Below are positions 1 to 5,091 of a stretch of DNA of 5,203 bases, piece after piece. The position numbers and the translations under genes are program-made. The notes beneath the pieces were generated by a model that made no database searches, was not told the origin of the DNA, and was given only the letters and a program-made list of their open reading frames with translations. Each line of letters starts with the position of its first letter. Position 1 is the first letter of the stretch. This stretch comes from an uncultured Eubacteriales bacterium (GTDB lineage: Bacteria; Bacillota; Clostridia; Oscillospirales; CAG-272), in contig CAKSJC010000137.1 in assembly GCA_934462885.1 (NCBI GenBank), forward strand, positions 1 through 5,203, given 5' to 3'.

Positions 1-312
1 AGCTTCTTCCTCACCGTGAGTACCGTTTGTTTCGTTGTAAACAAGACGTTCAACGATGCGTCCTTTAAGAAGATGCTCTTCAACGATCTCGGGTATATCG
101 TCAGTAGTTACCTGACTGTAAAATGTTCCTTCCGGGTAAATGATCATGATCGGGCCGAGAGCGCAGAGACCGAAACATCCGGTCTGAACTATCTTGACTT
201 CCTCATCAAGCCCTTTGTTTCTTAGCTCCTCAGCGAGCTTTTCACGGATAGCACGGCTTCCGGAAGAGGTACATCCGGTACCGCCGCATACCAGTACATG
301 AGAACGAATCAT
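1..312 (-). CDS. nuoF: NuoF/HymB-type NADH-binding subunit of an NAD(H)-dependent [FeFe]-hydrogenase, N-terminal part
   Basis: The first 104 residues of a gene that runs off the left edge. They form the thioredoxin-like [2Fe-2S] domain at the N-terminus of the flavin/NADH-binding subunit of soluble bifurcating hydrogenases and related NADH dehydrogenases. All four expected cluster ligands are present: C9 and C14 in VCGGTGC, and C46 and C50 in TGCFGLC. The full protein would be expected to continue with an FMN/NADH-binding domain, a 4Fe-4S domain and often a ferredoxin tail, none of which is visible. The ATG at 312 is chosen because AGGAGG lies 10 nt upstream and the homologous reading (MIRSHVLVCGG) begins there. 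The preceding ferredoxin-domain gene ends 21 nt upstream, so the two are probably co-transcribed. In complex I-like enzymes this subunit takes electrons to or from NAD(H) in the cytoplasm. A formate dehydrogenase or NADP-linked complex partner cannot be excluded from this fragment. Confidence 0.9.
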   Translation of the reverse strand, partial: MIRSHVLVCGGTGCTSSGSRAIREKLAEELRNKGLDEEVKIVQTGCFGLCALGPIMIIYPEGTFYSQVTTDDIPEIVEEHLLKGRIVERLVYNETNGTHGEEEA

Positions 313-322
313 AAGTTTATAT

Positions 323-328
323 CCTCCT
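323..328 (-). promoter_or_regulatory. Shine-Dalgarno site of the NuoF-type gene
   Basis: AGGAGG on the minus strand, 10 nt before the ATG at 312. It supports that start and shows that the gene is translated independently although it follows the ferredoxin-domain gene by only 21 nt. Confidence 0.75.
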
Positions 329-333
329 AAAGA

Positions 334-705
334 TTATAGCTTAACTGCGCCGATTGTATATTCGGTAATAACTTTACCGCCCTTGATGTGCTTTTCGATA
401 ACTTCCTTGGCACGGTCGGCTGTCATTTTTACGTAAGTAACTTTTTCCTTGTCCTTTTCATACACTTCAACAACCGGCTCGTACTGGCAGATTCCGATGC
501 AGCCTGTCTGGGATACCGTTACTTTGTCGGAGAGACCTGCTTCCGATATTCCCTCGACGAAAGCGTTAAGAACAGGGCGTGCTCCCGCTGCAATACCGCA
601 GGTTGCCATACCGACAACTATACGTATATCTCCGCTGGATGTACGGACAGCGACTTTGTCCTGCATCTTAGCCTTTATGGCCATAAGTTCTTCGATTGAC
701 TTCAT
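334..705 (-). CDS. (2Fe-2S) ferredoxin-domain protein, thioredoxin-like fold
   Basis: A 123-residue protein resembling the N-terminal domain of NuoF/HymB as a stand-alone polypeptide. This small subunit is typically encoded just before NuoF in clostridial hydrogenase operons. Residues 29-42 (the region of GMATCGIAAGA) and 66-77 (TGCIGICQYEP) match the two cluster loops of the fold. Only three cysteines are present: C36, C69 and C73. Aligned with the neighbouring NuoF domain, the position of its first ligand (C9) is V31 here, so a four-cysteine [2Fe-2S] site is incomplete unless another residue or subunit helps. The end (EYTIG near residue 115-119) looks complete. The ATG at 705 has AAAGGA about 8 nt upstream. 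Likely role: electron transfer or structural support in the hydrogenase complex. The family call is firm; cluster occupancy is uncertain. Confidence 0.87.
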   Translation of the reverse strand: MKSIEELMAIKAKMQDKVAVRTSSGDIRIVVGMATCGIAAGARPVLNAFVEGISEAGLSDKVTVSQTGCIGICQYEPVVEVYEKDKEKVTYVKMTADRAKEVIEKHIKGGKVITEYTIGAVKL

Positions 706-873
706 AGTGTTTTTCCTTTCACGTTTGTTTTATATAAATATTTTTTTGCAAAACGTTATATATTGTTTTTCTCGTGGTTTTCGGGGTTTCTGGTGTTTCC
801 GTGTTTTTCCCTATTTTTTGATTTCTCGTGATCTCCCGTTTCTCTCGGCAATTCCGGCTTCTTATTCCGCGTA
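706..873 (-). promoter_or_regulatory. 168-nt spacer, U-poor transcript leader with possible promoter before the ferredoxin gene
   Basis: The only sizeable non-coding gap between intact genes. Read as transcript, about 85 nt (848-764) consist almost entirely of A, G and C, with only three U. They are built from degenerate units of the kind ACGGAAACACC / AGAAACCCC / GAAAACCACG. The 9-mer CACGAGAAA occurs twice (830-822 and 776-768). Downstream lies an A/T-rich stretch (about 763-728) with the perfect palindrome TTTTGCAAAA (753-744) and a TATATAAAA element (about 737-729) that could be a -10 box. No good -35 is visible at normal spacing, and no strong rho-independent terminator follows the upstream gene. 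A promoter or regulatory leader for the ferredoxin-nuoF part of the operon is plausible but unproven. Confidence 0.3.
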
Positions 874-1434
874 TTATTTTTTCGCGTTAAGCTCGTCGTA
901 CTGTTCAGCGAGATATCCTCCTATCCACTGAAGTATTTCCGGCTCCGAAAGCTCGATATCTCCGAGTACTTCGCGTATCTCCGCGCATGAAAAACGCACT
1001 TCTCCGTTTTTCATCTTATGCGTATAGGTAAAGTTGATACCCGGCGCGCCTTGTATAAGAGTTTTTACAGTTTCGATCATGTCTCCGAGCGGGATAAAAT
1101 CTATATGATTTTTTCCGAATTTTGCCTCGGTAGTCGTGCCGTGCTTCTCGGGATCGTCATTTTTTGAAACTGACGTAACCTTAACGTATCCTCCGGTCAT
1201 TTCGGCGAGCATTTTCAAAAAAGGGATTCCGAGTCCGACTTTTCTCGTCTTGCGCGTGGTAAAAAACGGATCTGAAAGCCGCTCAAGCTGTTCCTTCGTC
1301 ATTCCGCAGCCGTTGTCGGAAACGGAAAAGTAAAGCCATTCGTCGTCTTCCGTGAGAGTAATATGTATTTCCGTAGCGCCTGCTCTGACCGAATTCATCG
1401 TTATGTCGAGAACATATAGTGAAAGCTCGTCCAT
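874..1434 (-). CDS. Histidine-kinase-type (GHKL) ATP-binding protein
   Basis: A 186-residue soluble protein with a GHKL ATPase fold. Motifs in order: an N-box-like segment with N14 (ITMNSVRAGAT, residues 11-21), G1 box D40-N-G-C-G-M45, F box DPFFTTR (55-61) and G2 GLG (67-69). About 90 further C-terminal residues follow (from roughly 95), which seem to form a family-specific domain (DFIPLGDM, EIREVLGD, EPEILQWI). There is no dimerisation/His-phosphoacceptor domain, no transmembrane segment and no sensor domain, so it is not a classical sensor kinase. It could phosphorylate or remodel a partner, or act as an ATP-dependent switch. The ATG at 1434 is preferred over an ATG at 1485 because AAGGAGA lies 5 nt upstream, the protein-like sequence starts there, and the longer form would run 32 nt into the preceding gene. 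It follows the PHP gene by 19 nt. Genes of this type recur beside NuoE/NuoF-type hydrogenase subunits in Clostridia; the substrate is unknown. Confidence 0.85.
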   Translation of the reverse strand: MDELSLYVLDITMNSVRAGATEIHITLTEDDEWLYFSVSDNGCGMTKEQLERLSDPFFTTRKTRKVGLGIPFLKMLAEMTGGYVKVTSVSKNDDPEKHGTTTEAKFGKNHIDFIPLGDMIETVKTLIQGAPGINFTYTHKMKNGEVRFSCAEIREVLGDIELSEPEILQWIGGYLAEQYDELNAKK

Positions 1435-1438
1435 AATT

Positions 1439-1445
1439 TCTCCTT
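1439..1445 (-). promoter_or_regulatory. Shine-Dalgarno site deciding the start of the GHKL ATPase gene
   Basis: AAGGAGA on the minus strand, with its GGAG core 5 nt before the ATG at 1434. It selects this ATG over the in-frame ATG 51 nt upstream, which overlaps the PHP gene. Confidence 0.7.
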
Positions 1446-1453
1446 TTCTGACG

Positions 1454-2197
1454 TCACGTTGATGTTTTCCCCAAAAGGTAATCAATTAGGCTGTTCCTCA
1501 CTTTATCGGAGGAATACGGTTCGTCGTCAAGCTCTATCGAAAAATCCGCTTCCGCGATGTTCCACAGGTAGTGCGCGTCAGATGATACGGCGCGGGACAA
1601 TGTTTTGGTTATCGGGCATCTTTCGCGATACTCTTCGTCTGCGGAAGCGTCGTTCAGTTCATACGCAGTGAACCTCGGTTCATCCGGAAACGTACCGAGA
1701 ACGGCTATTATGCCGTTCGACTGTCTGTCGATATGCGCCGGATAACACACGCCGCCTCTTTTTACAACCTCGACGAACGCTTCTTCAATAGTCAGCGTCG
1801 TTGCGTTGAGAAGAAGATTCTCTATCTCCCCGGCAACATTATCCTCGTCGTCGATTATGTGCTGATGCCCGAAAATTTCAGGATTGTTCGGAAACGGTAT
1901 CATCCGTTCTTCTACAAAGCGGTCGAACTCCATGGCGTCGTCGAGACTTCGGAAGAGGCACACGAGATGTATATCCTCCGCCGTCGTCAGTTCCATTCCG
2001 GGAATAGGGATAAGACCGTTTTTTTTCGCCGCCTTAAAGAACGCCGGGCAATTTTTTGAGGAATTATGATCTGTAAGCGCTACTATCTGCAATCCGTTTA
2101 TGCTTGCCATACCCGCGATATTAGCGGGAGTCATATCGTCGTCTCCGCACGGAGACAGACAGGAATGAATATGCAAATCGCAGTAATACCTACTCAT
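1454..2197 (-). CDS. PHP-domain metal-dependent phosphoesterase
   Basis: A 247-residue protein of the PHP (polymerase and histidinol phosphatase) superfamily, closest in layout to stand-alone TrpH/YciV-type phosphoesterases. The metal-binding motifs are complete and in order: D7-L-H9-I-H11, L-T-D43-H44-N, G-M-E69-L-T, H77, P-A-H155-I-D157 and S-S-D207-A-H209. This predicts an active di- or tri-metal hydrolase acting on a phosphoester such as a nucleotide, oligonucleotide, sugar phosphate or phosphoprotein. An insertion-like stretch (about 105-135, rich in acidic residues) separates the two motif groups. There is no signal peptide, so it is cytoplasmic. The ATG at 2197 comes 1 nt after the stop of the DRTGG-like gene, with GAGGAA upstream, indicating translational coupling. 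The context, between a DRTGG-like protein and an ATP-binding protein in a hydrogenase operon, suggests a signalling or regulatory role, but the substrate cannot be told from the sequence. Confidence 0.87.
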   Translation of the reverse strand: MSRYYCDLHIHSCLSPCGDDDMTPANIAGMASINGLQIVALTDHNSSKNCPAFFKAAKKNGLIPIPGMELTTAEDIHLVCLFRSLDDAMEFDRFVEERMIPFPNNPEIFGHQHIIDDEDNVAGEIENLLLNATTLTIEEAFVEVVKRGGVCYPAHIDRQSNGIIAVLGTFPDEPRFTAYELNDASADEEYRERCPITKTLSRAVSSDAHYLWNIAEADFSIELDDEPYSSDKVRNSLIDYLLGKTST

Positions 2198-2198
2198 T

Positions 2199-2537
2199 TT
2201 AATTCCTCGCCTTTAACTCCTCGGCGACTTTCGCGCAAAGCTCATAAACCGTCTGCTCCGAGGAAAGAACGCATATTCCGTTATCCTCTGCGGCTGAAAG
2301 CGCATCCGGAAACAATTCAACTCCCTCTGCAAGCAAAACGGCTGACGCCTCTGTAAGGCTTGCTACCGCTATGACGTTAGAATTTGACATAATGGTAATC
2401 CAGAGATTGTCAAGCTTAACGTGGCTCATCGCGCGGCTGAGAAGATCTCCGGCGTATACGCCGCAAAACTCTCTGTCCGTCGGATCCCCGCATACTACTT
2501 TTAATGAAAGCCTGTCGCACAGTTCGGAGAGAAGCAT
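2199..2537 (-). CDS. DRTGG-domain-like small protein (second copy)
   Basis: A 112-residue protein with the length and pattern of stand-alone DRTGG-domain proteins. An N-terminal helix (MLLSELCDRL) is followed by KVVCGD, a conserved segment around YAGDLLSRAMSHVK (28-41), a hydrophobic strand with WITIMSNSNVIAVA (46-59), and a final strand-turn GICVLSS (86-92). It aligns along its whole length with the other DRTGG protein of this window (CG near the N-terminus, SD/GD-x-x-S, HVK/YVK, a hydrophobic strand, then NS-x-VI), so the two are paralogues. The DRTGG tetrad that names the domain is not present literally. Such domains accompany CBS domains and phosphotransacetylase and are thought to bind small ligands; the ligand here is unknown. 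A near-ideal GGAGGTGAT precedes the ATG, and the gene starts 13 nt after the hydrogenase-like gene. Confidence 0.78.
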   Translation of the reverse strand: MLLSELCDRLSLKVVCGDPTDREFCGVYAGDLLSRAMSHVKLDNLWITIMSNSNVIAVASLTEASAVLLAEGVELFPDALSAAEDNGICVLSSEQTVYELCAKVAEELKARN

Positions 2538-2540
2538 CCG

Positions 2541-2549
2541 ATCACCTCC
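2541..2549 (-). promoter_or_regulatory. Strong Shine-Dalgarno site of the second DRTGG gene
   Basis: GGAGGTGAT on the minus strand, close to a perfect anti-16S match. It lies in the 13-nt gap after the hydrogenase-like gene and fixes the ATG at 2537. It is one of the strongest ribosome binding sites in the operon. Confidence 0.8.
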
Positions 2550-2550
2550 G

Positions 2551-3930
2551 TTATTTTATTTCCCGATTGTTTTCATCGGTGTTTGTCTCTTTCTTTTTTT
2601 CGCCGTTTGAGTTTCCGTTCGGCGGGAATTTTTTCAGCTCGCCAAGAAGTGAGCTGTTCTTATTTTCTTCGAGGTATTTATGGAACAGCTTACGCATTAT
2701 AACGGTACACTCGTCGACAGTAGTCTCGCCTTTTACTATATCCTCCGCAAACGCCATACAGGTCGGAGCGCCGCATGAGCCGCAGTCGATCTTTGGAAGT
2801 TTTTCCGTTATTTCCTCGATCTCCCTCATCATTTTTCTTGCCGTTTTTTTATCGTCCGAGAGAAGCTGCGAGGGATTGTACTCAATCTTGTTTTCATTGA
2901 AGAATTTATCGGGTATCCACTCGCTCGCCGGTCTGTTCGGCGAAACGGGCAAGTAACGCTTTAAATTCTGAAGCCTTGCCTGAGCTATATACGGGTTTGA
3001 AACGGTCATGGCTCCGCCCACGCATCCGCCTGAGCAGACGTTCAACTCAACAAAATCAAGCTTTGAAAAATCCTCATTGTCTATCTGATCGAGAACCCTT
3101 ATGCAGTTTTCGATCCCGTCTGCAGCAAGATAGCGCTCGTTGAAAATTGCCGTTGATTCTCCCCCGGTTGTCGCCCAGCCGATTCCGACCATTCCCGATT
3201 CCGTCATCTCAAGCGGTTCATCTCCAAACTTCTTCATTTTATCGAGAAGTTCAAAGTAAACGTCGCGCACGGAGACAACGGCGTCTATATAGTTTCGCTC
3301 TCGCGCAAAATCGTTTTTCACGTAACTGACCTTTGCCGGGCAAGGAGAGATAAAGATAATTCCGATATCCTCATCCGTAAGATCCGGATGCTCGTTTTTC
3401 GCTTTTTCTCTTGCAAGGCACGCCGCTATATCGACAGGCGGCAGAATCGGCATGACATTTTCACACAGGAAAGGGTAATTCATACTGATTATCCTTGTTA
3501 TTGCCGGGCAGGCCGAGCTGATGAGGGGCTTTTTTATATCAGTTCTTTTTATGTACTGTCTTGTGTAAGCCGAGACAAGCTCCGCCGCGCACGCGACTTC
3601 GAAAACATCGTCAAATCCCATTTCAAGTAAGCCTTTTATAATGTAACCGATGTTTTCCATATTAGCGAACTGACCGTACAGCGAAGGCGCGGGAAGCGCT
3701 ATCGAATACTTATAATCCCCGATACACGAAAGCGGGTCATGGTTTGCTTTTTTTGCCTTATACGGACAGGCTTTTATGCACTCTCCGCAGTCTATACATT
3801 TATCCGAAGAAATTACTGCCCTTCCGTCTCTGATACGGATAGCTTCCGTCGGACATCTTTTCAGGCAGTTTGTGCATCCCTTGCATTTACTGACGTCAAG
3901 GGACACCGAATGTTTGTAATTCTTTTTCAT
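2551..3930 (-). CDS. [FeFe]-hydrogenase-like iron-sulfur protein with altered H-cluster pocket (putative sensory hydrogenase)
   Basis: A 459-residue cytoplasmic protein with three parts. Residues 12-60 carry two [4Fe-4S] ferredoxin motifs (C16, C19, C22, C26 and C45, C48, C51, C55). Residues about 75-330 match the [FeFe]-hydrogenase large-subunit domain, with loops L1 ISSACPA (137-143), L2 SPCPAK (195-200) and L3 NVCSGGCVGG (297-306). The four H-cluster cysteines C141, C197, C299 and C303 are kept. However, A140 replaces the proton-relay cysteine of the usual TSCCP, Ser replaces Met before the L2 cysteine, Tyr203 stands where PCxxKxxE has Glu, and Asn-Val replaces Met-Ala in L3. Residues 383-408 form an Fe-S (Fes) domain with C383, C386, C391 and C408. 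A polar tail follows; no PAS domain is seen. Such substitutions are typical of the putative sensory hydrogenases rather than fast H2 producers. GAGG lies 5 nt before the ATG. A regulatory, H2-sensing role is inference. Confidence 0.87.
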   Translation of the reverse strand: MKKNYKHSVSLDVSKCKGCTNCLKRCPTEAIRIRDGRAVISSDKCIDCGECIKACPYKAKKANHDPLSCIGDYKYSIALPAPSLYGQFANMENIGYIIKGLLEMGFDDVFEVACAAELVSAYTRQYIKRTDIKKPLISSACPAITRIISMNYPFLCENVMPILPPVDIAACLAREKAKNEHPDLTDEDIGIIFISPCPAKVSYVKNDFARERNYIDAVVSVRDVYFELLDKMKKFGDEPLEMTESGMVGIGWATTGGESTAIFNERYLAADGIENCIRVLDQIDNEDFSKLDFVELNVCSGGCVGGAMTVSNPYIAQARLQNLKRYLPVSPNRPASEWIPDKFFNENKIEYNPSQLLSDDKKTARKMMREIEEITEKLPKIDCGSCGAPTCMAFAEDIVKGETTVDECTVIMRKLFHKYLEENKNSSLLGELKKFPPNGNSNGEKKKETNTDENNREIK

Positions 3931-3962
3931 AAGCGCCTCGATTCAAAGAGACACCGATAAAA

Positions 3963-4385
3963 TCAGAGGTTTATCTTCATTGTTATCGTGGTACCCTCTC
4001 CGATTTTTGTATCAATATTCATGTAATCGGTGTATTTTTTCATGTTCGGCAGTCCCATTCCCGCACCGAAGCCGAGAGCTCTGATATTTTCCCGCGCTGT
4101 GGAGTATCCCTCCTGCATCGCAAGCTCAACGTCTGCGATACCCGGTCCGTGGTCTGCAAGGACTATCACAATTTCATCGTCAAGAACATCGACGTCGGCG
4201 ACTCCTCCGTTTGCGTGAATCACCATGTTGATTTCTCCCTCATACATTGCGATAGCGACGCGGCGGATGATATCCGGATGATACCCCATTTGGCGGAGTT
4301 TTTTCTTAACCAAAACCGACGCTTCGCCTGCCGAGGAAAAATTTTCACCGTCAACGTCAAAATGAAAGCTGATTTTTTCAGGCAT
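3963..4385 (-). CDS. RsbT/anti-sigma-type serine kinase-like ATPase
   Basis: A 140-residue single-domain GHKL ATPase of the RsbT/RsbW/SpoIIAB type. Visible motifs are the N box with E49 and N53 (AMYEGEINMVIHA), the G1 box D78-H-G-P-G82, and a glycine-rich ATP lid GFGAGMGLPNMKKY (105-118) very like that of RsbT. The C-terminus closes with the usual GTTITMKI strand. Family members bind ATP and either sequester a sigma factor or phosphorylate a STAS-domain antagonist; neither a sigma factor nor a STAS protein is encoded in this window. I start it at the ATG at 4385, giving an 8-nt overlap with the preceding DRTGG gene and the family's usual length. An upstream ATG at 4442 would add 19 residues without ATPase character and overlap the DRTGG gene by 65 nt. 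The next gene follows after 32 nt. A role in relaying the state of the hydrogenase-like protein is plausible but inferred. Confidence 0.85.
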   Translation of the reverse strand: MPEKISFHFDVDGENFSSAGEASVLVKKKLRQMGYHPDIIRRVAIAMYEGEINMVIHANGGVADVDVLDDEIVIVLADHGPGIADVELAMQEGYSTARENIRALGFGAGMGLPNMKKYTDYMNIDTKIGEGTTITMKINL

Positions 4386-4737
4386 CTTTTTCACCGCTCT
4401 TTTTTCCGAGTCCTCGGCTGTATAGATATCCGCTGGCCTCAAACGCGCGCAGCGCTGTTTTCATAACGACTATTCCAAATTCTTTCGCAAGTTCGACCAT
4501 TTCTTCCGTCGGAGTTTTATCTCTGACGAAAACTATACAAACCATGTCCATCATATTAGCTGTCCTTATGACCTGTGAATTTACAAGTCCGGTAATAAGA
4601 ACGCCTTGATCCTTAACATATGCGAGAACATCGCTCATCATGTCGCTGCAGCACGCGGAATAAACTTCGTTTTCGAGATTCTCTTCCCCGCAAATGAGCT
4701 TTGCGTCAAGAATATCTTTTATTTCTCTTATTTTCAT
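4378..4737 (-). CDS. DRTGG-domain protein (first copy)
   Basis: A 119-residue stand-alone DRTGG-domain protein. Visible parts are an N-terminal helix (MKIREIKDILDA), the strand AKLICGEE (12-19), the segment VYSACCSDMMSDVLAYVK (25-42), a hydrophobic strand VLITGLVNSQVIRTA (46-60), the strand MVCIVFVRDK (65-74) and GIVVMKT (87-93), and a charged C-terminus. The literal DRTGG sequence is absent, as in many small family members. A C-C pair (residues 29-30) is unusual and could be redox sensitive. The ATG at 4737 comes 1 nt after the stop codon of the upstream reading frame (TGACATG), with GGGGG just before it, indicating translational coupling to that frame. Its end overlaps the RsbT-like gene by 8 nt. 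Small DRTGG proteins recur in clostridial hydrogenase gene clusters; their ligand and function are not established. Confidence 0.82.
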   Translation of the reverse strand: MKIREIKDILDAKLICGEENLENEVYSACCSDMMSDVLAYVKDQGVLITGLVNSQVIRTANMMDMVCIVFVRDKTPTEEMVELAKEFGIVVMKTALRAFEASGYLYSRGLGKKSGEKDA

Positions 4738-4738
4738 G

Positions 4739-5031
4739 TCAGCCCCCGTTCCGCCTTATCGGCAATTCTTCAAGTTCTGTTTTTCGCCCGGTTCTTGAAC
4801 ATATGTGCGGAAGATATCGGTACCTGTCGCGGAGAAAAAACTCTAAGGCTATCGCTTTGCCGTTTTTCCCGAACTTTTCATAACACAGTGCCGTTTCAAC
4901 CGCGCGGTCGATTTCATCTTTATCGTCAGGACCTCCGCCTTATTTTTATTTGAGTACGGATCTTCCCGAACGATCTGAATTTTCTGCGTCATTTTATCAT
5001 AAACAAATCTGCCGAAAGCCTGTCGGCACAC
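4739..5031 (-). pseudogene. Small frameshifted gene of unknown function between NuoE and DRTGG
   Basis: The roughly 350 nt between the NuoE and DRTGG genes contain two adjoining protein-like frames rather than plain spacer. The first is open from 5073 (possible starts GTG 5031 or ATG 4992, neither with a good Shine-Dalgarno site) and includes RQAFGRFVYDKMTQKIQIVR. The second is open from 4939 to a TGA at 4741-4739, has no ATG, GTG or TTG start, and encodes segments such as DEIDRAVETALCYEKFGKNG and IALEFFLRDRYRYLPHIC. A -1 shift (one missing base) between about 4939 and 4910 would join them into one protein of about 97 residues ending 1 nt before the DRTGG start. The second frame looks coding because of its amphipathic helix-like composition and coupled stop. 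I do not recognise the family. A sequencing error, true decay, programmed frameshifting or a chance open frame are all possible. Confidence 0.45.
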
Positions 5032-5069
5032 GCCGTTTATCGTGCAGTCGTTTATGCTGAAAAGGATTA

Positions 5070-5081
5070 CAAATTAATTTG
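5070..5081. promoter_or_regulatory. 12-bp perfect palindrome after the NuoE gene
   Basis: CAAATTAATTTG is a perfect inverted repeat without a loop, 10 nt past the NuoE stop codon. A second, imperfect palindrome (CAGGTTTAAGCCTG, 5087-5100, one mismatched pair) overlaps that stop. The sites could bind a dimeric regulator controlling the rest of the operon. A/T-rich palindromes of this size also arise by chance, so support is weak. Confidence 0.2.
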
Positions 5082-5091
5082 AGTTTCAGGT

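Noticed and set aside
16..225. Plus-strand open frame of 69 residues
   Set aside because: Antisense to the NuoF N-terminal domain, which has all four cluster cysteines and a strong Shine-Dalgarno site.
388..931. Plus-strand open frames of 103 and 160 residues
   Set aside because: They lie opposite the ferredoxin-domain gene, the spacer and the end of the GHKL gene, have no recognisable domain, and are antisense shadows of well-supported minus-strand proteins.
2504..2956. Plus-strand open frame of 150 residues, Ser/Phe-rich
   Set aside because: It is antisense to the conserved Fes domain and tail of the hydrogenase-like gene. The Ser/Phe bias mirrors the Glu/Lys-rich reverse strand.
4386..4442. 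Longer N-terminus for the RsbT-like protein (ATG at 4442)
   Set aside because: The extra 19 residues do not resemble the family, lie wholly within the DRTGG gene, and the 4385 start gives the common short overlap.
4149..4953. Plus-strand open frames opposite the DRTGG and RsbT-like genes
   Set aside because: No domain, no operon context, and the minus strand carries clear family motifs.
5010..5028. Hairpin TGCCGA-7 nt-TCGGCA as a rho-independent terminator after NuoE
   Set aside because: The stem is only 6 bp and is followed by an interrupted T stretch (GATTTGTTT). It also lies inside a protein-like frame, so termination here is unlikely.
5070..5081. Rex operator (TTGTTAAnnnnTTAACAA type) in the palindrome
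   Set aside because: The half-sites do not match the Rex consensus; only the palindromic, A/T-rich character is shared.
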